Below are positions 1-7,370 of a stretch of 14,571 bases of DNA, piece by piece. Source of the DNA: Candidatus Thioglobus sp. (GTDB lineage Bacteria > Pseudomonadota > Gammaproteobacteria > PS1 > Thioglobaceae); contig QOAB01000023.1 of assembly GCA_003978285.1 (NCBI GenBank), positions 1 to 14,571 of the forward strand, in the 5' to 3' direction. Below the pieces are notes generated by a model that had not been told where the DNA came from, did no database searches, and worked only from the letters and a program-made list of their open reading frames with translations. A program made the position numbers and the translations under genes. Position 1 is the first letter of the stretch. Every line of letters starts with the position of its first letter.

Positions 1-98
1 TCGGCACTATTACTGGTATTGTTGCTAGCCTTGGTTCGCATGGTTTAGTAGGTTTAGCAGCAGTTGCTGTGATCTACGCTTTGTTTACGCGTGACTAG
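1..98 (+). CDS. C-terminal fragment of an unidentified membrane protein
   Basis: Reading in the frame that ends at the TAG at 96-98 gives 31 open codons, translating to a very hydrophobic, Gly/Ala/Val-rich stretch (GTITGIVASLG... ending YALFTRD). The other two forward frames are closed by stops within the first 50 bases. It looks like the last transmembrane helix and short polar tail of an integral membrane protein whose 5' part lies outside the window. The family cannot be identified from so little sequence. It is followed after 18 bases by a strong hairpin terminator, which supports this being a real gene end. Confidence 0.6.
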   Translation, partial: GTITGIVASLGSHGLVGLAAVAVIYALFTRD

Positions 99-116
99 TA
101 ACACATAAATACCAAT

Positions 117-144
117 AAAAAACCCACCGAAAGGTGGGTTTTTT
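117..144. terminator. Bidirectional rho-independent terminator
   Basis: A perfect 8-bp GC-rich stem (AACCCACC at 121-128, GGTGGGTT at 133-140) encloses a GAAA tetraloop. It is flanked by A117-120 on the left and T141-144 on the right, so the stem can extend to 12 bp and there is a U-tract in both directions. It lies between the stop of the plus-strand gene at 98 and the stop of minus-strand elyC at 149, so it can serve both convergent transcripts. Confidence 0.9.
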
Positions 145-148
145 AGTT

Positions 149-904
149 TTAACGCATTAGATAAGCCCAAGCAATACCTAATAATTCATGTATTGCATTT
201 CTTGATTTTTCTAAAGAGCTTATACTGGGTGCTGATAAAAAACTTTTATTTTTTCCTTTAAAATCAGTTGGTGCTGCAATTGGATTCATGCCTATGTTAT
301 CAAATAAGCTCATCGCTCTAGGCATGTGAGATGCTGAAGTAACCAATATAAAAGGCTTGTTGCCAATAATAGACTTAGAAAAAACTGATTCTTCTTTGGT
401 GTCTTTTGGTTTGCCATTGACGATTAAGTTTCTATTATTAATATTGCTAATTCTGGCAATTTTTGCATTTATTTCAGCATTTGGGGTGGTATTACCCGGA
501 CCAGCAAAACCAGTAAAAATTAACTTAACTCTAGGATTGTTAATTTTTTTAAAAATACTAATGCCTTCGAAAGTTCTTTTGAGGCTAGCGCCACCAATTT
601 GACTGGACAACGGCCAGGCTGGGTTGTCATGATGGCCAGAGCCTAGTACATGGATATACTCAATATTATTATGACTGTAATCATATTTTGAATACTTATT
701 CTCTAATGATTGTATTAGGCTATTAGAGACAGGTGGGTAGCTAAAAAATAGCAATAAAAATAAAGAAAAACTTAGAAAAAACTTGGCTTTTGCATGACTA
801 GATTTATATAGAAAATATAAGCCTAGAGTAAATAAAGTTAAGGTTAATCCTAATGGTTCAATAAAGAAAGTGATGGCCTTCTTTATTAAGAACAAGATAT
901 CCAT
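149..904 (-). CDS. elyC: Envelope biogenesis factor ElyC (DUF218/YdcF-type)
   Basis: This 251-aa protein matches the ElyC (YcbC) family, about 259 aa in E. coli, throughout. There are two N-terminal membrane helices (about 12-33 and 41-58), then a DUF218 domain (about 80-240). Family landmarks are VLGSG at 86-90, KLIFTG at 127-132, a TPNAEINAKIA segment at 140-150, PKDTKEES at 166-173, LVTSASHMPRAM at 188-199 and a late NPIAAPTDF segment. In E. coli ElyC is an inner-membrane protein needed for peptidoglycan assembly at low temperature and linked to the lipid carrier shared with other envelope polymers; its exact activity is unsettled. The ATG lies 9 nt after the dapD stop, so the two are probably co-transcribed. 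Its codons look more AT-rich than those of its neighbours. The assignment rests on remembered family sequence and is strong. Confidence 0.88.
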   Translation of the reverse strand: MDILFLIKKAITFFIEPLGLTLTLFTLGLYFLYKSSHAKAKFFLSFSLFLLLFFSYPPVSNSLIQSLENKYSKYDYSHNNIEYIHVLGSGHHDNPAWPLSSQIGGASLKRTFEGISIFKKINNPRVKLIFTGFAGPGNTTPNAEINAKIARISNINNRNLIVNGKPKDTKEESVFSKSIIGNKPFILVTSASHMPRAMSLFDNIGMNPIAAPTDFKGKNKSFLSAPSISSLEKSRNAIHELLGIAWAYLMR

Positions 905-913
905 TGATGTGCT

Positions 914-1729
914 TTAGATGCCTCTTAGTAATTCATTAATACTAGTTTTAGAACGAGTCTTGGCATCTACTTGCTTAACAATGACTGCACAGTAAAGTGA
1001 ATAGCTGCCGTCTTTGGAAGGTAAATTACCTGAAACCACAACAGAACCTGCTGGGATGCGACCATAAGTTACTTCACCGGTTTCACGGTTAAAGATCTTG
1101 GTAGATTGACCAATGTAAACACCCATTGAAATCACCGCACCTTCTTCAACAATTACACCTTCAACCACTTCTGATCTTGCACCGATAAAACAGTTGTCTT
1201 CAATAATAGTTGGACTGGCTTGTAATGGCTCTAATACGCCACCAATACCGACACCACCAGAGAGGTGTACATTTTTACCAATTTGTGCGCATGAGCCAAC
1301 CGTTGCCCAAGTGTCAACCATAGTGCCAGAATCTACATAAGCACCAATGTTGACATATGATGGCATTAGCACGGTATCTTTCGCAATGAAAGAGCCACGA
1401 CGTGCACTGGCTGGCGGCACCACGCGCACACCAGCTGCTTTGAATTCTTCCGGTGTAAAGTCTGAAAATTTTGAAGGTACTTTGTCGTAGTACTGAGTAA
1501 ACCCACCCGCCATTGGCACGTTGTCTTCTAATCTAAATGATAGTAGTACAGCTTTTTTGAGCCATTCGTTTACAGTCCAATCACCGATACCTTGTTGTTC
1601 GGCAACACGCGCTTGGCCAGAATCTAATAAATGGATTGCCTCGGCAACAGCACCTTTGATTTCTGTACTGGCTGTTTGTGGGGTCAAGTTAGCTCTATCT
1701 TCAAAAGCTGCTTCAATAATATCTTTCAT
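914..1729 (-). CDS. dapD: 2,3,4,5-tetrahydropyridine-2,6-dicarboxylate N-succinyltransferase
   Basis: DapD transfers a succinyl group from succinyl-CoA to tetrahydrodipicolinate in the succinylase branch of the diaminopimelate/lysine pathway, supplying lysine and the peptidoglycan cross-link residue. The 271-aa product is close to the usual 274 aa. An N-terminal helical domain (about 1-98) is followed by a left-handed parallel beta-helix of hexapeptide repeats (about 100-235), with the family segments [44 protein letters not shown] and [28 protein letters not shown], and a C-terminal [12 protein letters not shown] strand. I chose the ATG at 1727-1729 (MKDIIEAAF) over an in-frame TTG six bases upstream: it gives the family N-terminus and has a GGA 6 nt upstream. 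It is the first gene of a dapD-elyC pair. Confidence 0.95.
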   Translation of the reverse strand: MKDIIEAAFEDRANLTPQTASTEIKGAVAEAIHLLDSGQARVAEQQGIGDWTVNEWLKKAVLLSFRLEDNVPMAGGFTQYYDKVPSKFSDFTPEEFKAAGVRVVPPASARRGSFIAKDTVLMPSYVNIGAYVDSGTMVDTWATVGSCAQIGKNVHLSGGVGIGGVLEPLQASPTIIEDNCFIGARSEVVEGVIVEEGAVISMGVYIGQSTKIFNRETGEVTYGRIPAGSVVVSGNLPSKDGSYSLYCAVIVKQVDAKTRSKTSINELLRGI

Positions 1730-1756
1730 GATCAATCCGTTAAATAAAAAATGAAC

Positions 1757-1765
1757 ATTATATCA
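1757..1765 (-). promoter_or_regulatory. Predicted extended -10 promoter of dapD
   Basis: On the minus strand the sequence TGA-TATAAT is a perfect -10 hexamer (1757-1762) with the extended TGn element (1763-1765). It predicts transcription starting near 1750 and a leader of about 20 nt before the dapD ATG at 1729. No good -35 is visible, which is tolerated in extended -10 promoters. Confidence 0.55.
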
Positions 1766-1801
1766 GAGGCATGTTTTGATACTGAATGCTTAGCTGTGTT
1801 A

Positions 1802-1815
1802 TTGACCTATATCAA
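1802..1815 (+). promoter_or_regulatory. FNR/ANR-type operator upstream of ccoG
   Basis: TTGAC-CTAT-ATCAA matches the FNR/ANR consensus TTGAT-N4-ATCAA with one mismatch. Its centre (between 1808 and 1809) lies about 41.5-42.5 bases upstream of the start predicted from the -10 box at 1839-1844, which is the standard class II activator position. FNR-type regulators commonly activate cbb3 oxidase assembly genes under low oxygen, so the site fits the downstream gene. The regulator gene is not in the window. Confidence 0.72.
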
Positions 1816-1835
1816 TGCATCAGTAAGCGTATTAA

Positions 1836-1844
1836 TGATATGAT
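1836..1844 (+). promoter_or_regulatory. Predicted extended -10 promoter of ccoGH
   Basis: TG-a-TATGAT combines an extended TGn element (1836-1838) with a -10 hexamer that differs from TATAAT at one base (1839-1844). The gap from the FNR-type box to the hexamer is 23 nt, as expected for FNR-activated class II promoters. It predicts transcription starting at about 1850-1851, leaving a leader of about 28 nt before the ccoG ATG at 1879. Confidence 0.62.
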
Positions 1845-1878
1845 GTTGCGAATTGATTCAATGCCAAATGAGAGAGAA

Positions 1879-3276
1879 ATGAGCAAAGACAATATCCAAA
1901 TAGACAACCTTTATACAGAAGGTGAACAATGGGTACAAAATTTAGGCGAAAAGACTGTTCATGCTAAGCGTATGGGGGGTAAATTTCGATTACTTAAATG
2001 GTTTGGTACTTTGGTTTGGCTGCCTTTTTTTATTGGGCCTTACATCACATGGAATGGACAGCAGGCAATATTGTTCGATATTGAAAAACGACAGTATCAT
2101 CTGTTTGATGTAACCATCTTCCCACAAGATTTGTGGATGCTAACTATGGTGTTGTTATTCTTAGCCATTCTACTGGCTGCAATGACCACCGTATTGGGTC
2201 GTGTGTTTTGTGGTTACTTTTGTTTCCAAACAGTTTGGACAGATATGTTTACCAAGGTTGAGGAATTTTTTGAAGGGCCACCTGTTAAGCGTCGAAAGCT
2301 AGAGGTGGCGCCATGGGATTTGACCAAAATCCGGATTAAAATTAGTAAACACGTGGTTTGGCTGGCCATTGCTTTTTTATCCGGCGTTACTTGGATGCTA
2401 TATTTTGGTGTGTCCTGGTCTGATTATTTTGATGGTTCAGCCTCCAGTACGACGCTCAGTATCACTGCTGCCATTTCACTGGGTGCTTATACTTTTGCAG
2501 GACACATGCGCGAACAAACGTGTTTGTGGATTTGCCCTTATGCCCGTATTCAAGGGGCAATGGTTGACAAGCAAACCATTATGCCAACCTATGATCATTA
2601 TCGTGGAGAGCAGCGTGGCAAGCTTTCGAAAGGTCAATATACACAAGGCCAAGGTGATTGTATTGATTGCCATCAATGTGTGGCTGTGTGCCCGACCGGT
2701 GTTGACATCCGTAAGGGGCAAGAATATGGCTGTATTACTTGTGGCTTGTGTATTGACGCTTGTGATTCAGTAATGACTAAAGTTGGCAAAGCAACAGGCT
2801 TAATTCGTTATACTTCGCTTGATGAAATGAAATTCAACAAACCTTTTGTTGCTTTGTATAAGCGTCCTAGGGTAATCGTGTATTCAACTATTTTAGTGTT
2901 AGCTTTATCAGTATTAGGAGCTGGTTTGTTTAGTCTTGCACCGATGGACCTTAAAGTGTTACATGATCGACAGCCACTTTTTGTACAGCTATCCGATGGT
3001 TCGATTCGTAATAAATATGAGTTAAAAATTATGAATAAGACGCACGGATCAATGCTAGTCGATGTCAATTTTAAAAGTGAAATTGCCCATTTAACTTCTC
3101 AGAGGCAGCACAGAAATATCACCATACTTTCAGGTAATGTGAAGTCAGTTTATGTTTATTTAAAAGCATTTGAGCGCGACGTTGGTGATAATAGTGCGGT
3201 TGTATTTGTGGTGACTGGAAAAGATGCAATGTTAGAATACGAGTCATCTTTTTTCACACCTAAGAGTATGCGATGA
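1879..3276 (+). CDS. ccoG: cbb3 oxidase accessory ferredoxin-like membrane protein CcoG
   Basis: CcoG (FixG/RdxA) is an inner-membrane iron-sulfur protein that supports maturation of cbb3-type cytochrome c oxidase, with a known role in copper reduction during assembly. The 465-aa product is of family length. It has helices near 37-59, 85-109, 158-181, 191-209 and 330-354. C111-GYF-C115 and C215-LWI-C219-P are the paired membrane cysteines. Two [4Fe-4S] motifs follow (C261, C264, C267, C271-P and C285, C288, C291, C295), then the C-terminal Ig-like periplasmic domain. I place the start at 1879 (MSKDNIQ), preceded by a GAGAGA Shine-Dalgarno-like run. The frame stays open to an ATG at 1786, but that lies upstream of the predicted transcription start and would put the FNR box inside the gene. 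ATG 1861 is a weaker alternative. The residue after C115 is Phe rather than the Pro common elsewhere. Confidence 0.93.
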   Translation: MSKDNIQIDNLYTEGEQWVQNLGEKTVHAKRMGGKFRLLKWFGTLVWLPFFIGPYITWNGQQAILFDIEKRQYHLFDVTIFPQDLWMLTMVLLFLAILLAAMTTVLGRVFCGYFCFQTVWTDMFTKVEEFFEGPPVKRRKLEVAPWDLTKIRIKISKHVVWLAIAFLSGVTWMLYFGVSWSDYFDGSASSTTLSITAAISLGAYTFAGHMREQTCLWICPYARIQGAMVDKQTIMPTYDHYRGEQRGKLSKGQYTQGQGDCIDCHQCVAVCPTGVDIRKGQEYGCITCGLCIDACDSVMTKVGKATGLIRYTSLDEMKFNKPFVALYKRPRVIVYSTILVLALSVLGAGLFSLAPMDLKVLHDRQPLFVQLSDGSIRNKYELKIMNKTHGSMLVDVNFKSEIAHLTSQRQHRNITILSGNVKSVYVYLKAFERDVGDNSAVVFVVTGKDAMLEYESSFFTPKSMR

Positions 3277-3749
3277 CTTTTCAAAAAAGCCCAATGGCAG
3301 TATCCATGTTGGTACTATTTTTAATTTTAGTCGGTGCAACGGTTTATCGTATTATCACCGCAATAGAAACCCATCCTGGATTAGTAGTGGAGGATGCTTA
3401 TTTGAGTGGTGAGGCGTATGGTGAAACATTGAACGCTAGAAATCAATTATTAGCCCAAGGCTGGACTTTAAACCTGAATACGCCCAAAGTTGTAAAACAT
3501 GGTATCGAACAAACTTACACAGCAGTTAGTGCTAAAAACGGCAAAGTGTTTTCGGCCGCTAAGGCAGTCGCTTATTTTTATCGGCCACTGGAAATGAAGC
3601 ATGATTTTTCTAAACCCATGTATGTGAATAAAGAAGGGGTGTACCAAGTAGAAGTGATTTTGCCACTCAAGGGGAGGTGGGATGTGTTGATTGAAATAAC
3701 CAAAGGCAGTTTTTTACAACGAACCTCAGCCAAAATGTTTACTCAGTAA
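3273..3749 (+). CDS. ccoH: FixH/CcoH family cbb3 oxidase assembly protein
   Basis: This 158-aa protein has an N-terminal membrane anchor (about 8-29) and a periplasmic domain typical of FixH (CcoH). The segment HPGLVVEDAYLSGEAYGETLNAR followed by GWTLNL corresponds to the family's 'glVveDyY..g..yn' core, and a late G-x-W-D-V-x-I-E strand follows. CcoH is a small subunit or assembly partner that stabilises the cbb3 oxidase complex. Its ATG overlaps the ccoG stop by 4 nt (ATGA), so translation is probably coupled and the gene shares the FNR-controlled promoter. The oxidase subunit genes ccoNOQP and the copper ATPase ccoI are not in this window. It ends 12 nt from the convergent znuC stop, with no terminator visible between them. 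Confidence 0.85.
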   Translation: MTFQKSPMAVSMLVLFLILVGATVYRIITAIETHPGLVVEDAYLSGEAYGETLNARNQLLAQGWTLNLNTPKVVKHGIEQTYTAVSAKNGKVFSAAKAVAYFYRPLEMKHDFSKPMYVNKEGVYQVEVILPLKGRWDVLIEITKGSFLQRTSAKMFTQ

Positions 3750-3761
3750 TATAAATAAGGG

Positions 3762-4487
3762 CTAATTTTCGTGACAATGGTTGTGATGATGCTCGTAAGT
3801 GGCCATTAATTCATCCATTTGATCAGCAAACAAATCATTAAATTGACTGTCTTTAATAATAGTTTCAGGTTGCCCCATGCAACAAATATGGCGATACAAA
3901 CACAACACTTGAGTTGATTCTTTCATCACCCGGTGTAGATCATGTGAGACCATGAGCACTGCACAGCCTTGTTGTTGGTGGATGTCTTGAATAAGCTTGT
4001 ACAAATGCATTTGACCATTGACATCTAGATTTTGAGCGGGCTCATCTAGAATTAAGACATTGGGTTTGTTTAGTAGGGCACGGGCGAGTAAGACGCGTTG
4101 CAACTCGCCACCAGAAAGACTTTTTAATGGCGAATCTAGTAAGCCTTCAATGCCTGTTAACAAGGCTGTTTCATGTAGAAAGTTTTGTGCTACTTTTTGA
4201 TTTAAATTAAGAAAGCCGATCACTGAAATTGGAATAAATGGATTGGGGCTAAAAGTCTGTGGCGTATAACCAAGTCTGATGTCACCTGAGCGCTTAATAT
4301 CACCACTATCAGCTTTAATCAAACCTAACAAGACTTTAATTAGAGAGCTTTTACCTGCGCCGTTGGGCCCAATAAGCGTGATAAATTCACCTGCTTTGAG
4401 TTCGAAACTAACGTTATCTAATACAAGCTTGCCATGATGACTTAGGCTGATATTATGGGCGCTAATGAGTGCTTGAGAAGTGGTCAC
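3762..4487 (-). CDS. znuC: Zinc ABC transporter ATP-binding protein ZnuC
   Basis: A 241-aa ABC ATPase with Walker A GPNGAGKSS (40-48), signature LSGGE (124-128), Walker B VLILDEP with catalytic E149, D-loop NLD (153-155) and H-loop H182. The YRHICCMGQPETI segment (198-210) and the His-rich tail HHHNHCH (233-239) are characteristic of ZnuC, which energises high-affinity zinc import with permease ZnuB and binding protein ZnuA. The start is GTG at 4485-4487; no ATG exists between the upstream in-frame stop and the conserved ATPase core. No Shine-Dalgarno sequence is visible. Neither znuB nor znuA is adjacent: the 3' side abuts convergent ccoH and the 5' side faces polA. From memory, znu genes also lie close to polA in Pseudomonas, so this may be a remnant of that arrangement. 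A manganese/iron transporter ATPase is the less likely alternative. Confidence 0.85.
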   Translation of the reverse strand: MTTSQALISAHNISLSHHGKLVLDNVSFELKAGEFITLIGPNGAGKSSLIKVLLGLIKADSGDIKRSGDIRLGYTPQTFSPNPFIPISVIGFLNLNQKVAQNFLHETALLTGIEGLLDSPLKSLSGGELQRVLLARALLNKPNVLILDEPAQNLDVNGQMHLYKLIQDIHQQQGCAVLMVSHDLHRVMKESTQVLCLYRHICCMGQPETIIKDSQFNDLFADQMDELMATYEHHHNHCHEN

Positions 4488-4582
4488 AACAGTTTGATTA
4501 AATAAAGTCTATTTTATACCTCAAGATGTCGTTAAGTCTTATCTTAATGAGTAAAAATTGGTAAAATTCTGAATAGTATTTC

Positions 4583-4588
4583 TATAAT
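4583..4588 (+). promoter_or_regulatory. Possible -10 box of polA
   Basis: A perfect TATAAT lies 29 nt upstream of the polA ATG. The best -35 candidate (TTGGTA, 4558-4563) is only a partial match and the 19-nt spacer is long. The 130-base znuC/polA gap otherwise holds AT-rich sequence and a weak inverted repeat (TTAAG-N6-CTTAA, 4532-4547). Confidence 0.38.
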
Positions 4589-4617
4589 TTTCATAACCTG
4601 ATTAAAAACTTCTTAGC

Positions 4618-7365
4618 ATGTCACATCAACTTATCTTACTGGACGGATCAGCCTTTTTATTCAGGGCTTATTTTTCTACCCTTTCGCAAAATTTAACTAA
4701 CGACGATGGCTTTCCCACGGGCGCAATGTTTGGCGTTATTAATGCGATTAAGCATTTACAACGAAAATATCCACAAGCCAAACTAATTGCTATTTTTGAT
4801 GCCAAGGGTAAAAATCATCGACACGAACTTTACCCACAGTACAAAGCCCATCGTAAACCAGCTGATGAAGAGCTGGTGATGCAAATCGAGCCACTGTACG
4901 AAATTATTCGTGCCATGGGTTTTCATTTTATGTGTGTGCCTGGGGTTGAGGCAGATGATGTGATAGCTACCTTAAGTCGTTGTGCAGACGAGAACAAGTT
5001 GAAAACCATTATTGCCAGTGGCGATAAAGACTTGATGCAACTCGTGAGTGACAATATTACTCAGCTCAATATGAAGGGCGACTTATACGATCAAGCAGGC
5101 GTAGTAGAAAAGATGGGTGTACGCCCCGACCAGATCTTAGATTTGTTAGCATTGACTGGCGATAGCGCAGATAATATCCCAGGCGTGCCAAGTGTTGGAC
5201 CAAAAACGGCAATTAAGTGGCTAGATCAGTTTGGCGGTATTGAAGATATCAAAACCAATGCAGATCAAATTAATGGCAAAGTCGGTGAAAAATTACGCGA
5301 TAGTTTTGAGTTGTTAGATTTGTCTTATCAGTTGGTGCAGCTTAAATTTGACGTTGATTTACCTTGTGATATTCTGACAACTGAGCCCGGAGCAGACAAC
5401 ATAAAATTGGCCAGTTTGTTCCAGCAATATGGATTCTCGATGTGGCTTAAACAGTTAAATATCACTAATGAATCGCCTGCATTAAAGTCAGCAGTACAAG
5501 CAACAACTGAACCCTTGGTTAATGTGGTTGAAAACGTGCCAAGTAACGATTTCATGGCTGACTACTCTCAGACACTAGTATTAGACAATCAAACTTTTGA
5601 AACATTGGTGCAAAGATTAGAGAAAAGCACGGCTTTTGTTTTTGATTTAGAAACGACTTCACTAGATTATATGAATGCTCAAATTGTGGGCTGGGTATTT
5701 TTAGTAGATAAGGATAGTTTTTATGTGCCAGTTGCACATGATTATTTAGATGCACCAAAACAGTTAAATTTTGCAAATGTATTGGAAAAATTAAAGCCCA
5801 TCTTAGAAAATTCTGCTATTCATAAAATAGGCCAAAATCTAAAATACGATACTCATGTTTTAGCTAATTATGATCTATCATTAAAAGGTATTAGTGACGA
5901 CACCATGGTGAAATCTTATTGCTTAAATTCGGTGGCAACACGGCACAATATGGATGACTTAGCTCAGCATTATCTTAATTATCAAACCATTCATTTTGCT
6001 GATGTAGCGGGAAAGGGGAAAAAGCAAATTACCTTTAATCAGGTCGGGTTAGAGCAAGCATTTCCTTACGCTTGTGAAGATGTGATTGTGACCCAGGAGC
6101 TTAATCAAGTGTTGGATGGTGATTTGGCACAATATCCTAAATTGGCTAAACTATATCAGACCCTAGAAATACCATTAATCGAAGTATTGGTGCGCATGGA
6201 GCGTAACGGTGTAGAGCTAGATGTGAGTGCTTTGAATATACAACAAATTGACATTGCTGCGCAAATGAAAGACATTGAATCGCAAGCATTTGAGTTAGCA
6301 GGTGATGCGTTTAATTTAGAGTCACCTAAGCAGATTCAACAAATTTTATTTTCTGAAGATGGCTTGGGTTTAGAAGCCAAAAAGAAAACACCCAAAGGCG
6401 CACCCTCTACCAATGAAGAAGCGTTAAAGTTGTTAGACCATCCATTGGTTGATTTGATTCTAAGCTACCGTACACTCACCAAACTTAATTCAACCTATTT
6501 GGAGGCTTTACCTAAGCAAATAGATCTTAAAACTGGGCGATTACATACTTCGTACCATCAAGCGGTGACGGCTACAGGGCGTCTTTCTTCTTCTAACCCA
6601 AATTTGCAGAATATTCCCATTCGCTCTGAGCAAGGTGCACGCATTAGAGGTGCTTTTATTGCCAACAAAGGCAACGTGATTATTGCAGCAGACTACTCTC
6701 AGATTGAGCTTAGAATCATGGCGCATATTTCACAAGATGAAAACTTGCTAGAAGCTTTTAATAATAATGTAGATGTGCATAGTGCCACTGCATCGATGAT
6801 GTTTAATGTGCCACTTGATGAGGTCACAAAAGATCATCGTCGTAATGCTAAAGCCATTAATTTTGGTTTGATTTACGGTATGAGTGCCTTTGGTCTTGCC
6901 AAGCAGATCGATGTGTCTAGAACAGAGGCCAAAGCTTATATCGATGCTTATTTTGAAAATTATCCAAGTGTTCTGAGCTATATGGATAACACCAAAGAAA
7001 TAGCCAAGGCACAAGGCTATGTTGAAACTGTGATGGGTAGGCGCTTATATTTACCACAGATTAACGCGAAGAATAAAATGCTACAACAGCACGCTCTGCG
7101 CACAGCAATTAATGCACCAATGCAAGGCTCTTCGGCTGATATCATTAAAAAAGCCATGCTTGATGTTTATCAATGGATTGGCGATGATAACCCTGACATT
7201 AAGATGATCATGCAAGTACATGACGAGCTAGTTTTTGAGGTGAAAGCTTCAAAGGCGGATGAATTTGCACATAAAATACAAACATTGATGAGCGATACCT
7301 ATCCACTAGACATTCCGCTGGTGGTTGATGTGGGTATTGGCGATTCTTGGCAACAAGCACACTAG
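4618..7365 (+). CDS. polA: DNA polymerase I
   Basis: Full-length PolA of 915 aa (E. coli 928), which fills gaps in repair and removes Okazaki primers. It carries three domains in order. The 5'-nuclease domain (about 1-290) includes [16 protein letters not shown], a GVEADDVIA acidic motif and the H3TH region [13 protein letters not shown]. The 3'-5' exonuclease domain (about 325-510) keeps the metal ligands D343, E345, D411 and D488, so proofreading should be intact. The polymerase domain has motif A (DYSQIELR, D692), motif B ([14 protein letters not shown]) and motif C (QVHDE, D869). These match E. coli D355/E357/D424/D501 and D705/D882 at a constant offset of 12-13. The start gives the normal family N-terminus, though no Shine-Dalgarno sequence is visible. 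argS follows after 5 nt. Confidence 0.97.
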   Translation: MSHQLILLDGSAFLFRAYFSTLSQNLTNDDGFPTGAMFGVINAIKHLQRKYPQAKLIAIFDAKGKNHRHELYPQYKAHRKPADEELVMQIEPLYEIIRAMGFHFMCVPGVEADDVIATLSRCADENKLKTIIASGDKDLMQLVSDNITQLNMKGDLYDQAGVVEKMGVRPDQILDLLALTGDSADNIPGVPSVGPKTAIKWLDQFGGIEDIKTNADQINGKVGEKLRDSFELLDLSYQLVQLKFDVDLPCDILTTEPGADNIKLASLFQQYGFSMWLKQLNITNESPALKSAVQATTEPLVNVVENVPSNDFMADYSQTLVLDNQTFETLVQRLEKSTAFVFDLETTSLDYMNAQIVGWVFLVDKDSFYVPVAHDYLDAPKQLNFANVLEKLKPILENSAIHKIGQNLKYDTHVLANYDLSLKGISDDTMVKSYCLNSVATRHNMDDLAQHYLNYQTIHFADVAGKGKKQITFNQVGLEQAFPYACEDVIVTQELNQVLDGDLAQYPKLAKLYQTLEIPLIEVLVRMERNGVELDVSALNIQQIDIAAQMKDIESQAFELAGDAFNLESPKQIQQILFSEDGLGLEAKKKTPKGAPSTNEEALKLLDHPLVDLILSYRTLTKLNSTYLEALPKQIDLKTGRLHTSYHQAVTATGRLSSSNPNLQNIPIRSEQGARIRGAFIANKGNVIIAADYSQIELRIMAHISQDENLLEAFNNNVDVHSATASMMFNVPLDEVTKDHRRNAKAINFGLIYGMSAFGLAKQIDVSRTEAKAYIDAYFENYPSVLSYMDNTKEIAKAQGYVETVMGRRLYLPQINAKNKMLQQHALRTAINAPMQGSSADIIKKAMLDVYQWIGDDNPDIKMIMQVHDELVFEVKASKADEFAHKIQTLMSDTYPLDIPLVVDVGIGDSWQQAH

Positions 7366-7370
7366 AGGAT

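Noticed and set aside
357..602. Open frame on the plus strand inside elyC
   Set aside because: It lies wholly antisense to a well-recognised gene, has no family resemblance and no ribosome site; it reads as the hydrophobic complement of AT-rich coding DNA.
1730..1735. TTG start for dapD two codons upstream
   Set aside because: The ATG at 1729 gives the usual MKDII-type N-terminus and has GGA at a workable distance.
2209..2226. Phe instead of Pro after C115 of CcoG as a possible defect
   Set aside because: Both cysteines are kept, and I recall CGYFCFQ-type motifs in other gammaproteobacterial CcoG proteins, so it is probably a clade variant.
2369..2773. Long overlapping plus-strand frame inside ccoG
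   Set aside because: It is a shifted frame of the conserved iron-sulfur region of ccoG, with no domain of its own. The same holds for the minus-strand frames at 2476-2721 and 2808-3068.
4532..4547. TTAAG-N6-CTTAA inverted repeat between znuC and polA as a Zur site
   Set aside because: It does not resemble the known Zur consensus, and 5-bp arms are common by chance in AT-rich spacers.
5641..6090. Possible loss of PolA proofreading
   Set aside because: All four exonuclease metal ligands (D343, E345, D411, D488) are present, unlike in exonuclease-dead PolA families.
7347..7370. Upstream TTG start for argS
   Set aside because: It would overlap the polA end and add eight residues not typical of ArgS; ATG 7371 gives the family N-terminus.
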